Shown here: positions 60,073-64,000 of the stretch, piece after piece
Layout of the letters: each line of letters opens with the position of its first letter
Numbering within the stretch: position 1 is the first letter of the stretch
NCBI GenBank assembly: GCA_009377445.1
Contig: WHUA01000006.1
Span: 206,627 to 270,626, forward strand
Source of the DNA: Alphaproteobacteria bacterium
Lineage (GTDB): Bacteria > Pseudomonadota > Alphaproteobacteria > UBA8366
Length of the DNA stretch: 64,000 nt
Direction of reading: 5' to 3'
Made by a program: the position numbers and the translations under genes
Notes under the pieces: model-generated
Database searches by the model: none
What the model saw: the letters and a program-made list of their open reading frames with translations, nothing else
What the model was told of the DNA's origin: nothing

Positions 60073-61758
60073 ATGCATGGAAATCTTCCGGTCCGCCACG
60101 GCGGAAAGATCGTGGTGGATGCGCTGCTCAGGCACGGCGTGGACACGGTGTTCTGCCTGCCGGGCGAAAGCTTCCTCGGCATCCTCGACGCGCTGCTCGA
60201 CACGCCGCAGATCAAGCTGGTGACCTGCCGGCACGAGGCGGGCGCGGCCTTCATGGCGGAGGCGTACGGCAAGCTGACCGGCAAGCCCGCGGTCTGTCTC
60301 GTTACGCGTGGGCCCGGCGCCTGCAACGCCTCGATCGGCGTGCACGCGGCGAAGCACGATTCGACGCCGATGATCGTCCTGATCGGCCACGCGACCCGGT
60401 ACGAGGTGCAGCGCGAGGCGTTCCAGGAGATCGAGTACCGCATCATGTTCTCCGAGATCACCAAATGGGTGGCGCAGGTCGACACGGTCGGCCGGATTCC
60501 GGAGTTCGTCAGCCGCGCCTATCAGCTCGCCTCGTCCGGGCGGATGGGGCCGGTGGCGCTGGTGCTGCCGGAGGACATGCTGGAGGACGAGATCGCGGTT
60601 CCCGATGCGCCCAAGGCGCTGCCCGTCCAGCCCGAGGCGTCGCCGCGGCAGATGGCGGCGCTCCGCGCGCTGCTGGAAAAGGCGCAGCGGCCGTTCATGA
60701 TCGTCGGCTCGCCGCTCGACGACCGCGCGGTGGAGGGGCTCACGGCCTTCGCCGAGGCGAACGGCATCCCGACGACGATCGCCTTCCGCCGGCACGACAA
60801 CTTCGACATGACCAGCGCGGTCTACGCCGGCGACCTCGGCTACGGCCCGATCCCGATGGATCTGCCGGAGCGGGTCAAACAATCGGACCTGATCCTCGCC
60901 GTCGGCACGCGCCTCAACACCATCGTCACCCAGGACTTCACCTTGTTCGAGCGGCTCGGCGACAACCAGCAGCTCGTCCACGTCCACCCGGCGGCGGAGG
61001 AGATCGGCCGCCTCTACACGCCGGCGCTCGGCATCCAGTCGGGTATCACGGAATTCGCCGACGCGGCGCGCGCGATGAAGCCGGTCGACTCGAGTCATCG
61101 CCGGAAGTGGCTGGAGGACGCGCACGCCGCCTATGCGGCGACGCTGACGCTCACGCCCTGCGACAAGCCGTTCGACCCCGGCAAGGCGATGATGCAGCTT
61201 CGCGACTGGCTGCCGGATGACGCCATCGTCTCGGTCGATGCCGGCGCGTATTCGAGCTGGCCGCTCCGCTTCCTGCAGTTCAAGCGGCCGTTCCGCGCAC
61301 TGATCGGCAGCATCGGCGCGATGGGCTCCTCCGTACCGGCGGCGGTAGCGGCGGCGGTGACCTATCCCGACCGCCGCGTCGTCGGCATCCTCGGCGACGG
61401 CAGCATGCTGATGACGGGCCAGGAGATCGCGACCGCGATCCAGAACCGCGTGAAGCCGATCATCATCGTCTTCAACAACAACATCTACGGCACCATCCGC
61501 CAGAACCAGGAAAGCAAGTTCCCGGGCCGCGTCTACGGCACCGACCTCGTCAATCCGGACTTCGCGGCCTGGGCGCGCTCCTTCGGCGCGCGTGGCGAGA
61601 CGGTGACGAAGACGGAGGAGTTCCTGCCCGCGCTCGAGCGCGCGGCGGCGAGCGGCAAGGCCGCCGTCATCGAGCTCAAGGTCGATCCCGACCTGATCAC
61701 GGCGCGCACGACGCTGACGGCGATCCGCGACAAGGCGCTGGCGGCGAAGAAGAAGTAG
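60073..61758 (+). CDS. Thiamine diphosphate-dependent enzyme, acetolactate synthase-like
   Basis: This 561-residue protein has three domains. The pyrimidine-binding domain carries the activating glutamate in VTCRHEAGAAFMAEAYGKLTG. The middle domain includes RPFMIVGSPLDDRAVEG. The diphosphate domain has the Mg site GDGSMLMTGQEI and NNN 25 residues on. It belongs to the acetolactate synthase/oxalyl-CoA decarboxylase/benzaldehyde lyase group. No regulatory subunit (ilvH) or ilvC is next to it, so I do not call it IlvB. The RHE site and length argue for a carboligase or decarboxylase. Substrate unknown. Confidence 0.85.
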   Translation: MHGNLPVRHGGKIVVDALLRHGVDTVFCLPGESFLGILDALLDTPQIKLVTCRHEAGAAFMAEAYGKLTGKPAVCLVTRGPGACNASIGVHAAKHDSTPMIVLIGHATRYEVQREAFQEIEYRIMFSEITKWVAQVDTVGRIPEFVSRAYQLASSGRMGPVALVLPEDMLEDEIAVPDAPKALPVQPEASPRQMAALRALLEKAQRPFMIVGSPLDDRAVEGLTAFAEANGIPTTIAFRRHDNFDMTSAVYAGDLGYGPIPMDLPERVKQSDLILAVGTRLNTIVTQDFTLFERLGDNQQLVHVHPAAEEIGRLYTPALGIQSGITEFADAARAMKPVDSSHRRKWLEDAHAAYAATLTLTPCDKPFDPGKAMMQLRDWLPDDAIVSVDAGAYSSWPLRFLQFKRPFRALIGSIGAMGSSVPAAVAAAVTYPDRRVVGILGDGSMLMTGQEIATAIQNRVKPIIIVFNNNIYGTIRQNQESKFPGRVYGTDLVNPDFAAWARSFGARGETVTKTEEFLPALERAAASGKAAVIELKVDPDLITARTTLTAIRDKALAAKKK

Positions 61759-62059
61759 GACGGGTATGACGATCGAAACATGGTGCTGAACAAAAAACAC
61801 GTCACCCCACGGTTTATCCTACTGGTGTCCGGTTAAGCGGAGCTCGATCGGATGCGGTGGCGCCATGGACACCGCGGATAAACCGCGGTGTGACGATCTT
61901 TTCTTAGTTTCATATAGTTACCGTCATGCCGCGGTTCATCCGCGGCATCCATGCTGCGACCGGCAACAACCCGAACGTTGGAGTCCGATACGGCCATTCC
62001 CACTCGATATACTAATCCGAGTGAGTTTATCCGCGAGTCCGTGCGCACCGGATCGGCGG
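61759..62059. other. Intergenic gap between convergent genes, holding a repeat pair
   Basis: This 301-bp stretch has no convincing gene. It contains the REP-like pair at 61865-61951 and, on both sides, ordinary sequence with a slightly lower G+C. I see no promoter or other signal. Confidence 0.6.
61865..61951. repeat. REP-like pair, GGA-stem-TGACG family, locus C
   Basis: Forward unit ACACCGCGG, ATAAA, CCGCGGTGT (61869-61891), flanked by ATGG and GACG. Inverted unit ATGCCGCGG, TTCAT, CCGCGGCAT (61926-61948), flanked by CCGTC and CCATG. The order head to head and the flanks are the same as at loci A and B, yet the stems differ. Confidence 0.87.
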
Positions 62060-63709
62060 TCACACGGCGACGGTGCGCTTCGGCGCTGCCGTGGCCGCCT
62101 TCGCGTCGAAGCGGAACCCCTTGTAGCCGTCGGCGACCATCTGCTCGCAGATTTGCCGGTATCGGCCGACGCCGCCGATATAGGGCGTGAAGAGGCGAGG
62201 TTTTCCGGGGATGTTGGCGCCCATGTACCAGGAGTTCGCCAGCGGGAAGAGCGTCCGGTTCGCCGCTTCCTGGACATGCTCGACCCAGCCGTCCTCGGCT
62301 TCCCGTTCCGGCTCGATCACCGCGAGGCCGTGGTCGCGCATGTGGACGAGGCTGCCGGTCACCAGATCGACATGCTGCTCGATGGAGATGATCATGTTGC
62401 TCTTGACCGACGGGCTGCCCGGCCCGGTGATCATGAACAGGTTCGGAAAGGCCTCGCTCATCAGCCCGAGATAGGTGCGCGGTCCGGCCTCCCATTTTTC
62501 CTTCAGTGTCCGGCCCCGGCGGCCGCGGATGTCGACGCGGAAGAGCGTTCCGGTCATTGCATCGAAGCCGGTCGCGAACACGACGCTGTCGAAGGCATAG
62601 TGCCGGCCGTTGGCGAAGAGGCCGTCCGGCGTGAAGCGCTCGATCGGCTTCTTGCCGATGTCGACCAGGGCGACGTTGTCGCGGTTGTAGGTCTCGAAAT
62701 AGCCGGTGTCGACGCAGATGCGCTTGGTGCCGATCGGATAGGTCTTGGGGCCCAGCAGCTCCGCCGTCACGGGGTCCTTGACGATTTTCCGGATCTGCTC
62801 CCGCACGAACGCGGCGGCGGTGTCGTTCGCGTCCTTGCTGGTCAGGAGGTCGTTGAAAGCGCCTAGAAAGGGGGTGCCGCCGATCTCCCAGCGCTGCTGG
62901 TAGGTCGCCTGGCGCTCGTCCTCGCTGACGGAAAGCGCCGGCTTGTCGTTGAGGTCCTTGAGGCTTCCATGAAAGCTGCGGCGCATTTCCTCGCGCCGGT
63001 CGGCATAGATCTCCTTCCACGACCGCTCGTAGTCCCCGGTCATCGGGCAGTTCTGCGACGGCAGCGAGTAGTTCGGCGTGCGCTGGAACACGGTGACATG
63101 CGCCGCTTGTTCTGCCAGCACCGGAATGGCCTGGATGCCGGAGGAGCCGGTGCCGACGACGGCGATGCGCTCGCCGGTGAAATCCACCTTCTCGTGGGGC
63201 CAGGCGCCGGTGTGGAAGGTCCGGCCCTCGTACGCGGAAAGGCCCTCGACGCCGGGGATTTGCGCGGTCGAGATGCATCCCGTCGCCATGATCAGGAACC
63301 GGGCGCTGACCCGTTCGCCGGCGTCGGTCTCCACCTGCCAGCGCTGCGCGCCTTCGTCGAAATGCGCGGCCGTCACCGTGGTCTCGAGGGTGATATCCTT
63401 GCGCAGGTCGAAGCGGTCGGCGACATGGTTCGCATAGGCGAGGATGTCCGGCTGGGCCGAGAACTTCTCCGGCCAGCGCCAATCCTGCTGCAGCGCCTCG
63501 TCGAAGGAATAGGAATACTGCATGCTCTCGACGTCGCAGCGCGCGCCGGGATAGCGGTTCCAGTACCAGGTGCCGCCGACGTCGCCGCCGCGCTCGAACG
63601 CCCGGGTGGAGAAGCCGAGCCCGCGCAGGCGGTGCAGGAGATAGAGCCCGGAAAATCCCGCGCCCACGATTACGGCGTCGACGAATGACGCTTCTTGCTG
63701 TCTGGTCAT
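62060..63709 (-). CDS. Baeyer-Villiger-type flavin monooxygenase
   Basis: The ATG before TRQQEASF, with GGAAAG upstream, gives 549 residues. It has two nucleotide-binding motifs, VDAVIVGAGFSGLYLLHRL for FAD and IAVVGTGSSGIQAIPVLA for NADPH, and the fingerprint YEGRTFHTGAWPH between them (Tyr where Phe is usual). Later VVFATGFDAMTGTLFRVDI and NSWYMGANIPGKPR are typical of cyclohexanone monooxygenases. It inserts oxygen next to a ketone to make an ester or lactone. No regulator or lactonase is adjacent. Confidence 0.9.
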   Translation of the reverse strand: MTRQQEASFVDAVIVGAGFSGLYLLHRLRGLGFSTRAFERGGDVGGTWYWNRYPGARCDVESMQYSYSFDEALQQDWRWPEKFSAQPDILAYANHVADRFDLRKDITLETTVTAAHFDEGAQRWQVETDAGERVSARFLIMATGCISTAQIPGVEGLSAYEGRTFHTGAWPHEKVDFTGERIAVVGTGSSGIQAIPVLAEQAAHVTVFQRTPNYSLPSQNCPMTGDYERSWKEIYADRREEMRRSFHGSLKDLNDKPALSVSEDERQATYQQRWEIGGTPFLGAFNDLLTSKDANDTAAAFVREQIRKIVKDPVTAELLGPKTYPIGTKRICVDTGYFETYNRDNVALVDIGKKPIERFTPDGLFANGRHYAFDSVVFATGFDAMTGTLFRVDIRGRRGRTLKEKWEAGPRTYLGLMSEAFPNLFMITGPGSPSVKSNMIISIEQHVDLVTGSLVHMRDHGLAVIEPEREAEDGWVEHVQEAANRTLFPLANSWYMGANIPGKPRLFTPYIGGVGRYRQICEQMVADGYKGFRFDAKAATAAPKRTVAV

Positions 63710-63802
63710 GCAATTCTTTCCGACGCCTGAGTTCCTGTGGAACAACTTACCGGAATCGGCCGTCAGGGTGAAATTCGGGCCCGATCCATGCGATGCCGCC
63801 CG

Positions 63803-64000
63803 TCAGGCCGACAGGTCTTGCCGCGTGAGTCGCGTCTCGACGAGCTGCACCCAATAGCAGGCGCCGAGCGCCAGGATCTCATCGTTGAAGTCGTAGCTCG
63901 GGTTGTGCAGCATGCCGACGTTCGGATCGGCGCCGTTGCCGATCCGGATATAGGCCCCGGGGCATTTCTCCAGCATGAAGCTGAAGTCCTCGGAGCCCAT
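63803..64000 (-). CDS. M20 family amidohydrolase/peptidase, C-terminal fragment
   Basis: The frame is open to the window end, so the N-terminal part lies beyond 64000. The 65 visible residues have MGSEDFSFMLEKCPGAYIRIGNG, in which Gly-Ser-Glu-Asp-Phe is the conserved C-terminal signature of hippurate/indoleacetyl-amino acid hydrolases, then MLHNPSYDFNDEILALGACYWVQLV. These zinc enzymes remove acyl groups from amino acids or peptides. Confidence 0.85.
   Translation of the reverse strand: MGSEDFSFMLEKCPGAYIRIGNGADPNVGMLHNPSYDFNDEILALGACYWVQLVETRLTRQDLSA

Noticed and set aside
60073..61758. Calling the ThDP enzyme IlvB
   Set aside because: No small regulatory subunit or other branched-chain gene is adjacent, and related carboligases and decarboxylases share the same motifs.

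Overview
This window is a high-G+C stretch of a bacterial chromosome, most likely from an alphaproteobacterium of Rhodospirillales type. Three things point there. Haem synthesis starts with a C4-type 5-aminolevulinate synthase (hemA). The run pdxH, dnaJ-like, fabI, aroC and the run HDAC-like, xseB, ispA, tlyA are gene orders I associate with that class. The intergenic regions are also full of short palindromic repeats of alphaproteobacterial style. I saw no rRNA or tRNA gene, CRISPR array, prophage, transposase or plasmid gene.

Layout. 0-7.4 kb: the end of a parvulin gene; a zinc uptake operon (znuC-znuB-DUF983-ABM monooxygenase) behind a clear Zur-type box; a large secreted FecR/DUF4114/RTX protein; a ribokinase; an amidohydrolase. 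7.4-18 kb: accessory catabolism, with cupin, UbiD and UbiX, dienelactone hydrolase, SMP-30-like protein, TauD dioxygenase, LLM flavin oxidoreductase, and a thiolase-like/OB-fold pair in which both proteins lack hallmark residues; then an ATP-grasp ligase and a GNAT. 18-29 kb: mainly housekeeping genes (aminotransferase, hemA, a PadR-like gene, SDR, CDF transporter, pdxH, DnaJ-like, YihY, fabI, aroC, GGCT). 29-44 kb: an alpha/beta hydrolase broken by one amber codon, a cupin, a hybrid histidine kinase, a complete Dpp/Opp-type transporter operon with a serine hydrolase and a HCCA isomerase, a racemase-like protein, a TPR protein and sppA. 44-48 kb: tlyA, ispA, xseB, HDAC-like, with dxs missing from its usual place. 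48-58.7 kb: an iron-uptake-like locus of ECF sigma, FecR, TonB-dependent receptor, substrate-binding protein and two permeases without ATPases, divergent from a B12/radical SAM-TPR fusion across a Fur/Irr-like palindrome. 58.7-64 kb: pyrE, hspQ, a ThDP enzyme, a Baeyer-Villiger monooxygenase and a partial M20 peptidase.

Two layers stand out. The first is metal control: a Zur-type box before znuC, a Fur/Irr-type 17-bp palindrome between the sigma factor and the radical SAM gene, and a 29-bp palindrome before the receptor. The second is the repeats. Five families occupy ten loci. They fill all six convergent gene junctions wider than 40 bp and none of the nine divergent ones, and two families keep their fold while the stem sequence changes.
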